From Nitrospiraceae bacterium (GTDB lineage Bacteria; Nitrospirota; Nitrospiria; Nitrospirales; Nitrospiraceae), in NCBI GenBank assembly GCA_919902665.1, contig CAKKRK010000001.1, forward strand, positions 75,277 through 139,276: a stretch of 64,000 bases of DNA, given 5' to 3'. Below are positions 26,598-35,238 of this stretch, piece by piece. The translations under genes and the position numbers were made by a program. The notes under the pieces are model-generated. The model saw nothing but the letters and a program-made list of their open reading frames with translations, did not search any database and had not been told where the DNA came from. Every line of letters starts with the position of its first letter. Position 1 is the stretch's first letter.

Positions 26598-27299
26598 ATG
26601 CCAAAACCAAACACACTACATCACTCCTCAATGTACCGGCCTGTCATGACTATTCTCGTCGCATTGAGCGGCAGCATCCTGCTAGCTGTTCCAAGTGATA
26701 GTCGTGCAGAGATGTACCAATATGTCGATGCCAAGGGGACAATATCGCTCACCAACGTTCCCTCCGACACTCGATACCGCCGGATCGACCTCCACCCAAA
26801 TCGGCTCCATCCCGTTCTCTCAGAGGCGGAATTGGAACCGGTGATCCGTCGATTCTCACAGCAGCATCAACTACACCCTGCACTTATCCGCGCCATCATT
26901 AAGGCTGAATCGGATTTCGACCCTCGTGCGGTCTCACGAGCCGGAGCCATCGGATTGATGCAATTGATGCCGCAAACGGCAGTGAGATTGGAGGTCCGTG
27001 ACCTCTATGATCCCGAAGACAATATTGGAGGAGGGACGAAGTACTTACGCCAGTTGCTCGACCGATTCCGTGGCAACCTTCCACTGGCGCTCGCCGCCTA
27101 TAACGCCGGGGAGCATGTCGTCGATCGTTACCGAGCTCTTCCGCCAATTACTGAAACCCGCCTCTATGTCCGCAAGGTCTTGCGATACTATCGACTCTTC
27201 CTCGCCCGTGACCTTGCCGTGACCGGACACGTCATCCCCTCTTCGGAATACGCAATGCCACAACCCGCCCCCGTGTCTTCGATTCAGTCCGGCCAGTAG
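26598..27299 (+). CDS. Exported lytic transglycosylase with DUF4124 and SLT domains
   Basis: 233 residues from ATG 26598 (a TTG two codons earlier is possible). A signal peptide ends near SRAE, then comes a short DUF4124-like segment (MYQYVDAKGTISLTNVPSD) and an SLT domain with the catalytic glutamate in IIKAESDFDP, then GAIGLMQLMP and LALAAYNAGE. It cleaves peptidoglycan in the periplasm. Its last 68 bases overlap the 3' end of nadB on the opposite strand. Confidence 0.9.
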   Translation: MPKPNTLHHSSMYRPVMTILVALSGSILLAVPSDSRAEMYQYVDAKGTISLTNVPSDTRYRRIDLHPNRLHPVLSEAELEPVIRRFSQQHQLHPALIRAIIKAESDFDPRAVSRAGAIGLMQLMPQTAVRLEVRDLYDPEDNIGGGTKYLRQLLDRFRGNLPLALAAYNAGEHVVDRYRALPPITETRLYVRKVLRYYRLFLARDLAVTGHVIPSSEYAMPQPAPVSSIQSGQ

Positions 27300-28866
27300 T
27301 TCGGCCCCCCAAAGATACTTGACTATGCTGTTTCCAGCCCGGTCGTTTAGATCCCGGAAAATCGGACCGGTAATGGGCGCCCACACTATTTTCTCTCCAG
27401 AGCGCAGCTTCGGCCACGCAATACGCCACTTGCACCATATTCTTGACCTCCAGATCGGCCCTCCCCATAAAGGATCGGGACACCATCTGTCCCCATCGCG
27501 CAAGCTGGGCCGTGGCACGAACAAGCGACTCCCGAGAACGGATAAGCCCCACTTGCCCCCACATGATCCGCCGAAGCGAACTGCGCACTTTTTCGGCATC
27601 CTCCAATCGTTCCAACTGACCGCTCCTCAGACCCTCTACATGGTGAGTCACATCAGGCATCGAACGGCGTGAGGCCCAGGCGACAGCGGCCACGCCGGCC
27701 CGCATCCCAAACACCAATCCCTCCAGCAAGGAATTGCTGGCCAGTCTATTGGCGCCGTGCACACCGCTACAGGCAACCTCGCCCGCCGCAAAAAGACCCG
27801 GCAATGTCGTGGCTCCGTTGAGGTCGGTCGCTACCCCCCCCATCATGTAATGGGCGCTCGGGGAGACCGGGATCCATTCTTCCGTGATATCGATATCGTG
27901 ACGGAGACAGGTCGCATAGATCGTCGGGAATCGCCGTTTGACAAAACTCGCCCCCAAGTGAGTCACATCAAGATAGACATGCCGCGCACGCGTCGCCGCC
28001 ATTTCCGCCCAGATCGCCCGTGCAACGATATCCCTCGGAGCCAAGGCGCCGAGCGGGTGATACCGTGACATGAAGGTCTCTCCCTTATTGCTGCGCAGCT
28101 GACCGCCCTCTCCTCGCATGGCTTCTGACAACAAAAAAGGCGGGCTTGAGGGCAGATACAGCGAGGTCGGGTGAAACTGGACGAATTCCATGTCCTGGAG
28201 TTGCGCTCCTGCACGAAATGCCATGGCCATGCCGTCGCCGGTCGCATTCGGCGGATTGGTGGTGCGAGCAAAAATCTGTCCCGCCCCCCCTGTCGACAGG
28301 ACGACGGCTTTTGCAGGAATAATGAATTGTTCCCCTGAATGCTCATCAAGCACCACCGCTCCACAACATCGGCCTTCCTCAACCACGAGATCAACGGTGA
28401 AATGGTAATCCAGCCGGACGATCCGCTTGTGTCGCATAGCCTGCGCTATCAACACCCGCACCATTTCGTTCCCTGTCGCATCGCCTCTCGCACGGAGGAT
28501 TCGGCTGCGGCTGTGGGCCGCTTCACGTGCAAAGGCAAACTTCCCACCCGTTTTGTCGAATTTCGCGCCCCAGCGGATGAGCTCTTGAATCCGATCCGGT
28601 CCCTCCTCCACCAAAACACGCACCGCTTCACGACGACACAGGCCATGTCCAGCCTTCACGGTATCGGTCAAATGGATGGCGACATCATCCTCTTCACTCA
28701 AGGCCACGGCCACCCCGCCTTGCGCAAAAATGGAATTGCTTTGTAAGGGATGGCCCTTGGTGAGCACGATCACTCGACCGACTCGACTGAGGTCCAGAGC
28801 GGCGCGAAGCCCAGCGACTCCGCTGCCGATGACGAGAAAATCTGCTTCCAGTGAGCTTCGCGGCAT
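27232..28866 (-). CDS. nadB: L-aspartate oxidase
   Basis: 544 residues from ATG 28866; the frame extends upstream, but the FAD-binding motif (ADFLVIGSGVAGLRAALDLS) then falls at the N-terminus as usual. Further hallmarks: KGHPLQSNSIFAQGGVAVAL, RILRARGDATG, FVQFHPTSLY and GLFAAGEVACSGVHGANRLASNSLLEGLVFG. The enzyme oxidises aspartate to iminoaspartate, the first step of NAD synthesis. The C-terminus overlaps the transglycosylase gene on the other strand. nadA and nadC are not in the window. Confidence 0.95.
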   Translation of the reverse strand: MPRSSLEADFLVIGSGVAGLRAALDLSRVGRVIVLTKGHPLQSNSIFAQGGVAVALSEEDDVAIHLTDTVKAGHGLCRREAVRVLVEEGPDRIQELIRWGAKFDKTGGKFAFAREAAHSRSRILRARGDATGNEMVRVLIAQAMRHKRIVRLDYHFTVDLVVEEGRCCGAVVLDEHSGEQFIIPAKAVVLSTGGAGQIFARTTNPPNATGDGMAMAFRAGAQLQDMEFVQFHPTSLYLPSSPPFLLSEAMRGEGGQLRSNKGETFMSRYHPLGALAPRDIVARAIWAEMAATRARHVYLDVTHLGASFVKRRFPTIYATCLRHDIDITEEWIPVSPSAHYMMGGVATDLNGATTLPGLFAAGEVACSGVHGANRLASNSLLEGLVFGMRAGVAAVAWASRRSMPDVTHHVEGLRSGQLERLEDAEKVRSSLRRIMWGQVGLIRSRESLVRATAQLARWGQMVSRSFMGRADLEVKNMVQVAYCVAEAALWRENSVGAHYRSDFPGSKRPGWKQHSQVSLGGRTTGRTESKTRGRVVALRIPKRG

Positions 28867-28868
28867 CG

Positions 28869-29384
28869 TTATCGTGGAAGGGTCTGCGATGCGGGAGGTT
28901 CCGCCAACAGCTGTTTCGTCTTCATTCCGAAAGGCACATCTCCTTGCGCACCGCGCAGGAGAATCGAGTGCGTACCGACCCATTGCAGCCGCGCGAGGCC
29001 TCGTTGTCGGACCCCCATATCAGTGGCGTCCCGTTTCCACGTTCCTTGCCAATGGATGAGGACGTTGATATCGTCCTTTTCGAGCGTGACCCGTTCGATC
29101 TTGAACTCGAGGGAGATGGCGGAAAAGGCTGTGAAGTCCATTTCAACTTGCCGTTTCAGTTCGTCCAGCTGATCCATAGGCAACAGCAGGGCATGGAACT
29201 CGGACCGATCCTTTCGTTGATAGGCACTCCGCAAGGATTCCACCGCTTGATCGATACGGAGGAGTCGCTCATGCTCTGCTGGGTATCGAATGGTCTTCGA
29301 CGGGCACCCAACGATCGCGACAGCAAGCACGATTAGCCACACAATGGTTGGAGGCCGTAAAAACCCAATCCTTCCAAGGTACAT
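28869..29384 (-). CDS. Hypothetical lipoprotein
   Basis: 171 residues from ATG 29384. The hydrophobic leader ends in a lipobox (AIVGC), so lipid anchoring is predicted. The mature part begins with helices (EHERLLRIDQAVESLRSAYQRKDR) and continues with beta strands in an NTF2-like/SnoaL-like pattern (EFHALLLPMDQ...VLIHWQGTWK), a guess from secondary-structure rhythm only. It ends 2 bases before the chosen nadB start, so the two may be co-transcribed. Confidence 0.65.
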   Translation of the reverse strand: MYLGRIGFLRPPTIVWLIVLAVAIVGCPSKTIRYPAEHERLLRIDQAVESLRSAYQRKDRSEFHALLLPMDQLDELKRQVEMDFTAFSAISLEFKIERVTLEKDDINVLIHWQGTWKRDATDMGVRQRGLARLQWVGTHSILLRGAQGDVPFGMKTKQLLAEPPASQTLPR

Positions 29385-29479
29385 GGTGGCGCAGTATAGC
29401 ATAAGGGGAAAAGGCGCCGTGACCTTGCATTTTCAGCGGAAAGCTTTTAGACTCCCCCCTCCTTAAGGAGATACAGAAC

Positions 29480-29575
29480 ATGTCAAGCGTCCTGAAGAAA
29501 CGGCGAAAGAAGATGCGCAAGCACAAGTATAAGAAGCTGCGCCAGCGCCAGAAGTTTCTTCGCCGAAAAAGCTAA
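29480..29575 (+). CDS. AURKAIP1/COX24-domain tiny basic protein
   Basis: 31 residues with TTAAGGAG upstream. Almost every second residue is Lys or Arg (MSSVLKKRRKKMRKHKYKK...). This matches the short bacterial proteins bearing the AURKAIP1/COX24 domain, related to the mitochondrial ribosomal protein mS38, so a ribosome-bound role is likely. It is too short for many gene callers. It lies 30 bases before the next gene, with which it may be co-transcribed. Confidence 0.8.
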   Translation: MSSVLKKRRKKMRKHKYKKLRQRQKFLRRKS

Positions 29576-29605
29576 GTTCTACCGGCGTGGCCGGAGGAGG
29601 GAACC

Positions 29606-29824
29606 GTGGCCGAAGGGAAGAAAGTCCGCATCCGCGTACGAACGGTCAATTGTACCTACGTGGGCGACTTCCTCGTCCCTCCGATGCGGCATCGCGTCTC
29701 CGATGCGATCAACGAAGAAGCCCGTCTCTTTATCAGCCTGACCGACGTGGTTGTCGACGATAAGGAGCGATCGGATTTCATTGCGATCAATAAGAATCTA
29801 ATCGAGTCGATCGCTCAACTCTAG
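29606..29824 (+). CDS. Conserved small protein of unknown function
   Basis: 72 residues from a GTG with GGAGGAGGG upstream. It looks like a compact beta-barrel (VRIRVRTVNCTYVGDFLVPP, then SLTDVVVDDKERSDFIAINKNLIESI), a layout seen in small RNA- or ligand-binding barrels. No named family recognised. Its placement between the tiny basic ribosomal-type protein and the ABC exporter gives no firm clue. Confidence 0.75.
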   Translation: MAEGKKVRIRVRTVNCTYVGDFLVPPMRHRVSDAINEEARLFISLTDVVVDDKERSDFIAINKNLIESIAQL

Positions 29825-29887
29825 TCGTTTCCTCTCACCCTCGTCAGCGTACTCATTCAGCGTTGCCGTGAGCGAGGGCACGATTTC

Positions 29888-31642
29888 GTGCCGACACACC
29901 GCCTGACCACGATGTCGATCTTCAAGCGATTCCTGCCGTTCGTACGCCCCTATTTGCCACGGCTGATGCTGGCCGGGCTCTTAGTAAGCGGGGTTGCGCT
30001 CGTCAATCTCGCCTTAGTTCGGCTGGCTGGCAGCCTCTGGGATGTCATTACTGTTCAGCACGATGCGGACCAGATGACTCAGTCGATCGGTCTGTTCCTG
30101 AGCCTGGTGATTCTGCAGGGGCTCTGTTCGATGGGCCACAGCTACCTGACAGCGTGGGTTTCTCAGCACATTGTCGCCGACTTTCGCCAACATCTCTTTG
30201 GCCACCTGCAGACGTTAACAGTCAGTTTTTTCGCACGGCGCCGCACCGGAGAGTTGCTGTCGCGAGTAATGAACGACGTCGCGGTCATTCAATCCATCGT
30301 CACAGAAACCCCGATCGACACAGTCAAGCAACTCGTGACCTTCATCGGCGGCATGACATTTCTGCTGCTGATGAATTGGCGCCTCTGCCTCCTGATCCTG
30401 ATCCTGCTCCCCTTGCTGGTCCTGGTCGCTAAAGTATTCGGCCGCAGACTGAAATCCCTTTCCACCTCGATTCAAGACCACACGGCCGCGCTCAGCACCC
30501 TCATTGAAGAAGTGATTTCCGGCATTCGGATCGTCAAATCATTCGTGCAGATACAGCGAGAGGAAACCCGCTTCGCCACCCAGGTGAGCGAAATGCTTCG
30601 CCTCACCTTGCATCGGGCCGGCATCATGGCCGTGTTCATTCCCGTGATCAGCCTAGTCACCTTTTCCGCAGCAGCAGCGGTGCTGTGGTACGGCGGTCAA
30701 CAGGTCATCGATGGAACTGTCACGCCAGGGGAGCTGTTCGCCTTCGTCCTCTTTGCTGGCATCCTCATCGGCCCATTTAGTGCAGGAGCTCGCATTTTTA
30801 CGCAGCTCAAAGAGGCGCAGGGAGCCATGCAACGGGTCTTTGAGATTCTGGATGCACAACCAGAAATTGCGGATCAACCCACGGCGCAGCGTCTCTCCAC
30901 CGTCGAAGGACACGTCCGAGTCGAGAGAGTCAGCTTCGGTTACGGCCCTCAACATCCGGTGTTATTCGACCTGTCGTTTGAAGCCAAGCCGGGCGAATTG
31001 GTCGCTTTCGTCGGCCCAACCGGCGCCGGGAAAACCACGATGATGAATCTGCTTCACCGGTTCTACGATCCGATCGAAGGGCGCCTCACCATCGATGGCA
31101 ACGATCTGCGTGATGTGACCCTTGACAGTTGGTACCAACAGATCGCACTGGTCCCACAGGAAACCATCCTGTTTGGAGGAACCATCCTTGACAACATTCG
31201 CTACGGAAAGAGGGACGCGGATGAAGCCGCAGTATCGGAGGCGAGCAAAGCCGCGCATGCACACGACTTCATCCTTGGCTTGCCTGATGGATACCAAACC
31301 CTGGTCGGCGAGAAGGGCGTCAACCTGTCAGGAGGACAACGCCAACGCATTGCGATCGCTCGGGCCATCATAAAAAATCCTCGTATTTTACTCTTGGACG
31401 AAGCCACCTCATCGCTGGACACCGAATCCGAACGGCTGGTGCAGGAAGCGCTCCATCGCCTCATGGCAGGTCGCACGACCTTTGTCGTTGCCCACCGACT
31501 GTCAACCATCCAGAGGGCCGACCGAATTCTGGTCCTGGATAAGGGGAAATTGGTCGAGGAGGGCACTCACGCAGAGCTTCTCGCGCGTAAGGGTCTGTAC
31601 CACTACCTCTATACCATCCGCTTGAACGAACCGATCGCCTGA
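29888..31642 (+). CDS. MsbA-like ABC exporter (fused permease and ATPase)
   Basis: 584 residues from GTG 29888 (GAGGG upstream; an ATG at 29912 is an alternative). Six membrane helices (residues about 20-320) precede an intact nucleotide-binding domain: Walker A GPTGAGKTT, Q-loop VPQETILFG, signature LSGGQRQR, Walker B ILLLDEATSSLD and H-loop VAHRLST. Closest in character to MsbA, which flips lipid A across the inner membrane, though other lipid or drug substrates are possible. It serves as a useful contrast to the degenerate exporter at 56589-58265. Confidence 0.88.
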   Translation: MPTHRLTTMSIFKRFLPFVRPYLPRLMLAGLLVSGVALVNLALVRLAGSLWDVITVQHDADQMTQSIGLFLSLVILQGLCSMGHSYLTAWVSQHIVADFRQHLFGHLQTLTVSFFARRRTGELLSRVMNDVAVIQSIVTETPIDTVKQLVTFIGGMTFLLLMNWRLCLLILILLPLLVLVAKVFGRRLKSLSTSIQDHTAALSTLIEEVISGIRIVKSFVQIQREETRFATQVSEMLRLTLHRAGIMAVFIPVISLVTFSAAAAVLWYGGQQVIDGTVTPGELFAFVLFAGILIGPFSAGARIFTQLKEAQGAMQRVFEILDAQPEIADQPTAQRLSTVEGHVRVERVSFGYGPQHPVLFDLSFEAKPGELVAFVGPTGAGKTTMMNLLHRFYDPIEGRLTIDGNDLRDVTLDSWYQQIALVPQETILFGGTILDNIRYGKRDADEAAVSEASKAAHAHDFILGLPDGYQTLVGEKGVNLSGGQRQRIAIARAIIKNPRILLLDEATSSLDTESERLVQEALHRLMAGRTTFVVAHRLSTIQRADRILVLDKGKLVEEGTHAELLARKGLYHYLYTIRLNEPIA

Positions 31643-31690
31643 AACGGTCGCTTCACACCCCTCTCACCCTCACCTTCCCATCTCTTCCAT

Positions 31691-31708
31691 TTGTAACAAG
31701 CCTGTAAC
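31691..31708 (+). promoter_or_regulatory. Pho-box-like site before the response regulator
   Basis: TTGTAAC-N4-CTGTAAC: two seven-base units in direct repeat with 11-bp spacing, the layout of the PhoB box (CTGTNAN-N4-CTGTNAN). It ends 56 bases before the GTG of the regulator gene, consistent with autoregulation. Confidence 0.6.
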
Positions 31709-31764
31709 GTAGAAAGCGTATGGTGGCTTGTGCATGCTTAAGGAAGAATGTTTGGGGAGATTCC

Positions 31765-32472
31765 GTGAGTTCACCACGTCCCAAGAAAATTCTCATCGTC
31801 GAAGACGAACAAGATATTGCACAGTTGCTCAAGCACTATCTTGAGAAGGACGGATTTCACGCCTGCCTTGCCACAACGGGCCTTGAAGCGTTGAAGCTCG
31901 TGTCATCTGAGCATCCTGATCTGGTGATTCTCGATCTCATGTTGCCTCACCTGAACGGATTGGAGGTATGCAAGACCCTCCGGCACAAGCCTGAGACCGC
32001 CCTGTTGCCAATCATCATGCTCACGGCAAAGAACGAAGAGTCCGATACCGTTGTCGGACTTGAGCTCGGAGCCGATGACTACGTCACCAAACCCTTCAGC
32101 CCCAAGGCATTGGTAGCTCGGGTCAAATCCCTCTTCCGTCGGCTGGAACGAACAAACGATCACAAACCAACGTCCTTAGTGTACGGCTTTCTCCAAATGG
32201 ATCTGACGCGACATGAAGTGACGGTCAGAGGTAAAGAAGTGCTGCTCACAGCGAAGGAGTTTGGACTGCTGGCGCATCTCTTACGTCACCCTGGACGGGT
32301 ACTGACGCGGGAGGTACTTCTTAACGAAGTGTGGGGTTACGACTATTATGGAACGACGCGAACCGTTGACGTCCATGTTCGGCGATTGAAACTGAAAGTG
32401 CCCATCCTCAATGACTCGATTGTTTCTGTCAAGACGCTTGGATACAAACTATTGGACCAGCCTCGAGTATAG
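31765..32472 (+). CDS. PhoB/OmpR-family response regulator, orphan
   Basis: 235 residues from GTG 31765 (GGGGAG five bases upstream). The receiver domain has the acidic pair VEDE, phosphoacceptor Asp57 (VILDLMLP), Thr87 and Lys109 (DDYVTKPF). The C-terminal winged helix (LTAKEFGLLAHLLRHPGRVLTREVLLNEVWG...RTVDVHVRRLKLKV) is PhoB-like. No histidine kinase gene is adjacent. Pho-box-like repeats upstream of it and of five other genes in the next 11 kb suggest it is the PhoB of this organism. Confidence 0.88.
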   Translation: MSSPRPKKILIVEDEQDIAQLLKHYLEKDGFHACLATTGLEALKLVSSEHPDLVILDLMLPHLNGLEVCKTLRHKPETALLPIIMLTAKNEESDTVVGLELGADDYVTKPFSPKALVARVKSLFRRLERTNDHKPTSLVYGFLQMDLTRHEVTVRGKEVLLTAKEFGLLAHLLRHPGRVLTREVLLNEVWGYDYYGTTRTVDVHVRRLKLKVPILNDSIVSVKTLGYKLLDQPRV

Positions 32473-32553
32473 TCACTTTCCCCTGCATTGTCTGATGTCA
32501 AGACCATTACGAAACCTCACTCATCCCCTTCACCCCGTCACCGTCTCCTCCGG

Positions 32554-33012
32554 TCATGAACCTCGGGGGGCAGGTGGTGAGCCAGATTCCAATGATTGAC
32601 TCGCCGTTCGCAGCCACCTTCGGACCTGCTCGGCAATCTCATCACGTACTCGGCGAAAGATCTGTACGCGATCAGAATCGGAGCCTTGTGCATCGGCAGG
32701 ATCATCAAAACTCCAATGTAACTGAACATCCCCTCTGGGATCGGTCGGACACGATGCGTGGGCGTGATCACAGACCGTAATGACGTAGTGGAGATGTCGT
32801 CCTTGGAATTCCGCAACGTGCTTCGAGCGATGGCGAGAGATATCGACCCCCAGCTCTCCCATCACCTCAACAGCTCTCGGATTCACACCGACCGGATTTG
32901 TCCCCGCACTCAGAACCTCAAACTGGCTTTCGGCCAAGTGGCGTAGCCATCCCTCCGCCATCTGACTGCGGCAAGAGTTGCCCGTACATAAGAAGAGAAC
33001 GGTGGGCTTCAT
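32554..33012 (-). CDS. arsC: Arsenate reductase, low-molecular-weight phosphatase type
   Basis: 152 residues from ATG 33012. The P-loop CTGNSCRSQ begins with the nucleophilic Cys9, and the second cysteine region VCDHAHASCP supplies the relay cysteines of thioredoxin-coupled ArsC. It reduces arsenate to arsenite in the cytoplasm. The start overlaps the stop of the Acr3 gene by four bases (coupled translation). Confidence 0.88.
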   Translation of the reverse strand: MKPTVLFLCTGNSCRSQMAEGWLRHLAESQFEVLSAGTNPVGVNPRAVEVMGELGVDISRHRSKHVAEFQGRHLHYVITVCDHAHASCPTDPRGDVQLHWSFDDPADAQGSDSDRVQIFRRVRDEIAEQVRRWLRTASQSLESGSPPAPRGS

Positions 33013-34106
33013 GTGGGCTGCTCCACTGAAAACCAAGTCCGCGTCCGATTGCAGAAGGCACAGACGGAGAGCATGACCGGCACTTCCACCAGCACTCCCA
33101 CAACGGTTGCCAGCGCAGCACCAGATTCAGGACCGAACAGCGCAATCGCTGTGGCGACGGCCAGTTCAAAAAAGTTACTGGCACCGATCAACGCCCCAGG
33201 TGCAGCCACCGAATGTGGCACATGGAGCCACTTCATCAGCATATAGGCCAATGAGGCATTGAAATAGACCTGGATTAGAATAGGAACGGCAATGAGCGCC
33301 ACATGCCATGTCTTGCCGGTGAGATTGTCGGCTTGAAACGCGAACAACAAGACCAGCATGGCAAGGAGAGCGATGATAGTGATCGGAGCAAATCGAGGAA
33401 GCACACGATCTTCAAACCGGGTTTTACCCTGTTGCGCAATGAACCAATGCCTCAAGACCACCCCGATGATGAGTGGAATGACGATGAAAGCCAAGACGGA
33501 ATAGAGCAAGACCGGAAGTGGGACCGTCAACGCCGAAGCACCAGCGACCAAGAATCCGACGATCGGGGCAAAGAGCACCAGCATAATCAAATCGTTCACG
33601 GAGACTTGGACAAGCGTGTAGGCGGGATCACCATCGGTCAGATAGCTCCAGACGAACACCATGGCGGTACAGGGCGCCGCAGCCAAAATAATGGTTCCGG
33701 CAATGTATTGATCCGCCTCGCTCGGAGCAATCCAGGCAGAGAACACGAGTCGAAAAAACACCCAGGCGAAGAAGGCCATTGAAAACGGTTTGACGATCCA
33801 ATTCACGAAAAGAGTCACCAGCAATCCCGTCGGTCTCTTGCCCACATTACGAATGGATGCGAGATCGATTTTCATCATCATCGGAATGATCATGAACCAA
33901 ATGAGTACCGCGATCACAGCATTCACATGGCTGCCCTCCCCGAATTCCCAAGCACGCAGCCATTGGACAACGCCGGGAGCCGATTTCCCCAGCAGTACGC
34001 CCACGATCATGCAGAGCGCCACCCATATCGTGAGATACCGCTCGAACAGATTCAGCCGCTTCTCTAGAGACTGAACTGGTGGGCCTGATGCCATTGCGAT
34101 GTGCAT
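33009..34106 (-). CDS. Acr3-type arsenite efflux permease
   Basis: 365 residues from ATG 34106 (GGAGG 9 bases upstream). Ten membrane helices. The Acr3 hallmarks are AAPCTAMVFVWSYL, with the arsenite-binding cysteine, and GASNFFELAVATAIALFG. It expels arsenite made by ArsC, encoded immediately downstream. No arsR lies beside it, but an inverted repeat at 34282 could be an ArsR operator. Confidence 0.93.
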   Translation of the reverse strand: MHIAMASGPPVQSLEKRLNLFERYLTIWVALCMIVGVLLGKSAPGVVQWLRAWEFGEGSHVNAVIAVLIWFMIIPMMMKIDLASIRNVGKRPTGLLVTLFVNWIVKPFSMAFFAWVFFRLVFSAWIAPSEADQYIAGTIILAAAPCTAMVFVWSYLTDGDPAYTLVQVSVNDLIMLVLFAPIVGFLVAGASALTVPLPVLLYSVLAFIVIPLIIGVVLRHWFIAQQGKTRFEDRVLPRFAPITIIALLAMLVLLFAFQADNLTGKTWHVALIAVPILIQVYFNASLAYMLMKWLHVPHSVAAPGALIGASNFFELAVATAIALFGPESGAALATVVGVLVEVPVMLSVCAFCNRTRTWFSVEQPT

Positions 34107-34281
34107 GATGAATATCCTCCGGTGATTCAACAATGTGACGGAGCAGCAATGCGTTTCCGCTACTCGTCGTTCCGAACTTGCTCTAGGATTCGCACTTACA
34201 CCTCATCCTACAGTGCATGAAAGAGATGCACGGCCTTCTCCCTTGTCTTCGTCCGGATCGCTGTCCCAACTCCTTGGATAC

Positions 34282-34297
34282 ATCAATAATTCTTGAT
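34282..34297. promoter_or_regulatory. Inverted repeat, possible ArsR-type operator
   Basis: ATCAA-N6-TTGAT, a perfect five-base half-site inverted repeat in an AT-rich core 176 bases upstream of the Acr3 start. ArsR/SmtB repressors bind such short AT-rich inverted repeats. The gene for the repressor is not in the window. Confidence 0.35.
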
Positions 34298-34338
34298 TAG
34301 TCAACCGTGAAACTGCCTCCACAAGGCCACCAGGAAAC

Positions 34339-34367
34339 TTTTTACACAGGCGTAAACTCTCTGTAAC
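34339..34367 (+). promoter_or_regulatory. Triple Pho-box-like array before traR/dksA-type gene
   Basis: Three units in direct repeat with 11-bp phasing: TTTTTAC, GCGTAAA and CTGTAAC. The last is a full CTGTNAY match; the first two are degenerate. It lies 126 bases upstream of the ATG at 34494. Confidence 0.5.
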
Positions 34368-34493
34368 CAAACGTTGTCATCCATGCTGTATCACTAGCCA
34401 TCAAGAAATTATGGGCATGCCCCTACTACGCAGCCAACCGGCAGTCGAGTGACTAGAAACAGCAAACTGGGCGCGCTAACGGGAGTGAGTCAC

Positions 34494-34841
34494 ATGACCA
34501 AGCGCTTACGGTTGAGGGAGGAACTCAGCCGACAACGCACCTCGCTTCTGACCGAGTGGAACTTCTCGCTTGTTCCGCCGTCCGAACGAGCAAGTTATGC
34601 AGACCCTGCCGATCAGGCATCGAACGATTTCGAGCAGAATCTGGCCATACAGGTAAGGACGAGAATGATCGCAAGACTCAAGCGGATTGAACGCGCCCTA
34701 CAATTGACGCAGACCAAGAGCTATGGATGCTGTCGGCGGTGTCACAAGACGATTCCTTATGCCCGGCTGACAGTTCAGTCGGATACGCTCTTCTGCGTGT
34801 CTTGTCTTGCACGCATGGAGCGTCAACACTACGGACATTGA
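34494..34841 (+). CDS. TraR/DksA-family C4 zinc-finger protein
   Basis: 115 residues from ATG 34494 (GGGAG 8 bases upstream). An N-terminal helical region (LREELSRQRTSLLTEW...) leads to a C4 zinc finger, GCCRRCHKTIPYARL...LFCVSCLARME, typical of DksA/TraR proteins that bind RNA polymerase in the secondary channel. It lacks the exact DksA coiled-coil tip, so RNA polymerase binding is not certain. The Pho-box-like array upstream points to phosphate control. Confidence 0.82.
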   Translation: MTKRLRLREELSRQRTSLLTEWNFSLVPPSERASYADPADQASNDFEQNLAIQVRTRMIARLKRIERALQLTQTKSYGCCRRCHKTIPYARLTVQSDTLFCVSCLARMERQHYGH

Positions 34842-34981
34842 CGACGGATCGCACGACGCCCCGGAGGAGCCGACCTGCCCTCCCAAGCCAGTGCCTGGCT
34901 CCTCCACACTTGCCCCTTCTTGCAAGAGAAGGGGCAAGCGCGACTCATATGGAAGTTCTACTTTCGATGAAGGAGGAGGCT

Positions 34982-35221
34982 ATGCAATGTGCACGCTGCG
35001 CCGGCACGAACGTACCTGAGGTCATCCTTGCGGGAGGGACGAGAATCTTTGCAATGCGTTGTGTTCACTGTGGGGACATCATCGATCATGTCATCCTCAT
35101 GAACCGCCGACGCCGACCATCTGTACGGCCCGGACGACTTCGATCATTGATCCATGAGGATCACCGGTCAACGTGGAAGAGACCCGCCCCGATAAATATG
35201 AGAAGAGCTGACGAAGAATGA
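34982..35221 (+). CDS. Zinc-ribbon small protein
   Basis: 79 residues from ATG 34982 behind AAGGAGGAGG. Two CxxC knuckles (CARC at residue 3 and CVHC at about residue 31) should bind one zinc. The C-terminal half is rich in arginine (NRRRRPSVRPGRLR), suggesting nucleic-acid binding. No named family. It lies 140 bases after the TraR/DksA-type gene on the same strand and may share its transcript. Confidence 0.7.
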   Translation: MQCARCAGTNVPEVILAGGTRIFAMRCVHCGDIIDHVILMNRRRRPSVRPGRLRSLIHEDHRSTWKRPAPINMRRADEE

Positions 35222-35238
35222 ACCCGCCATGCTGTAGC

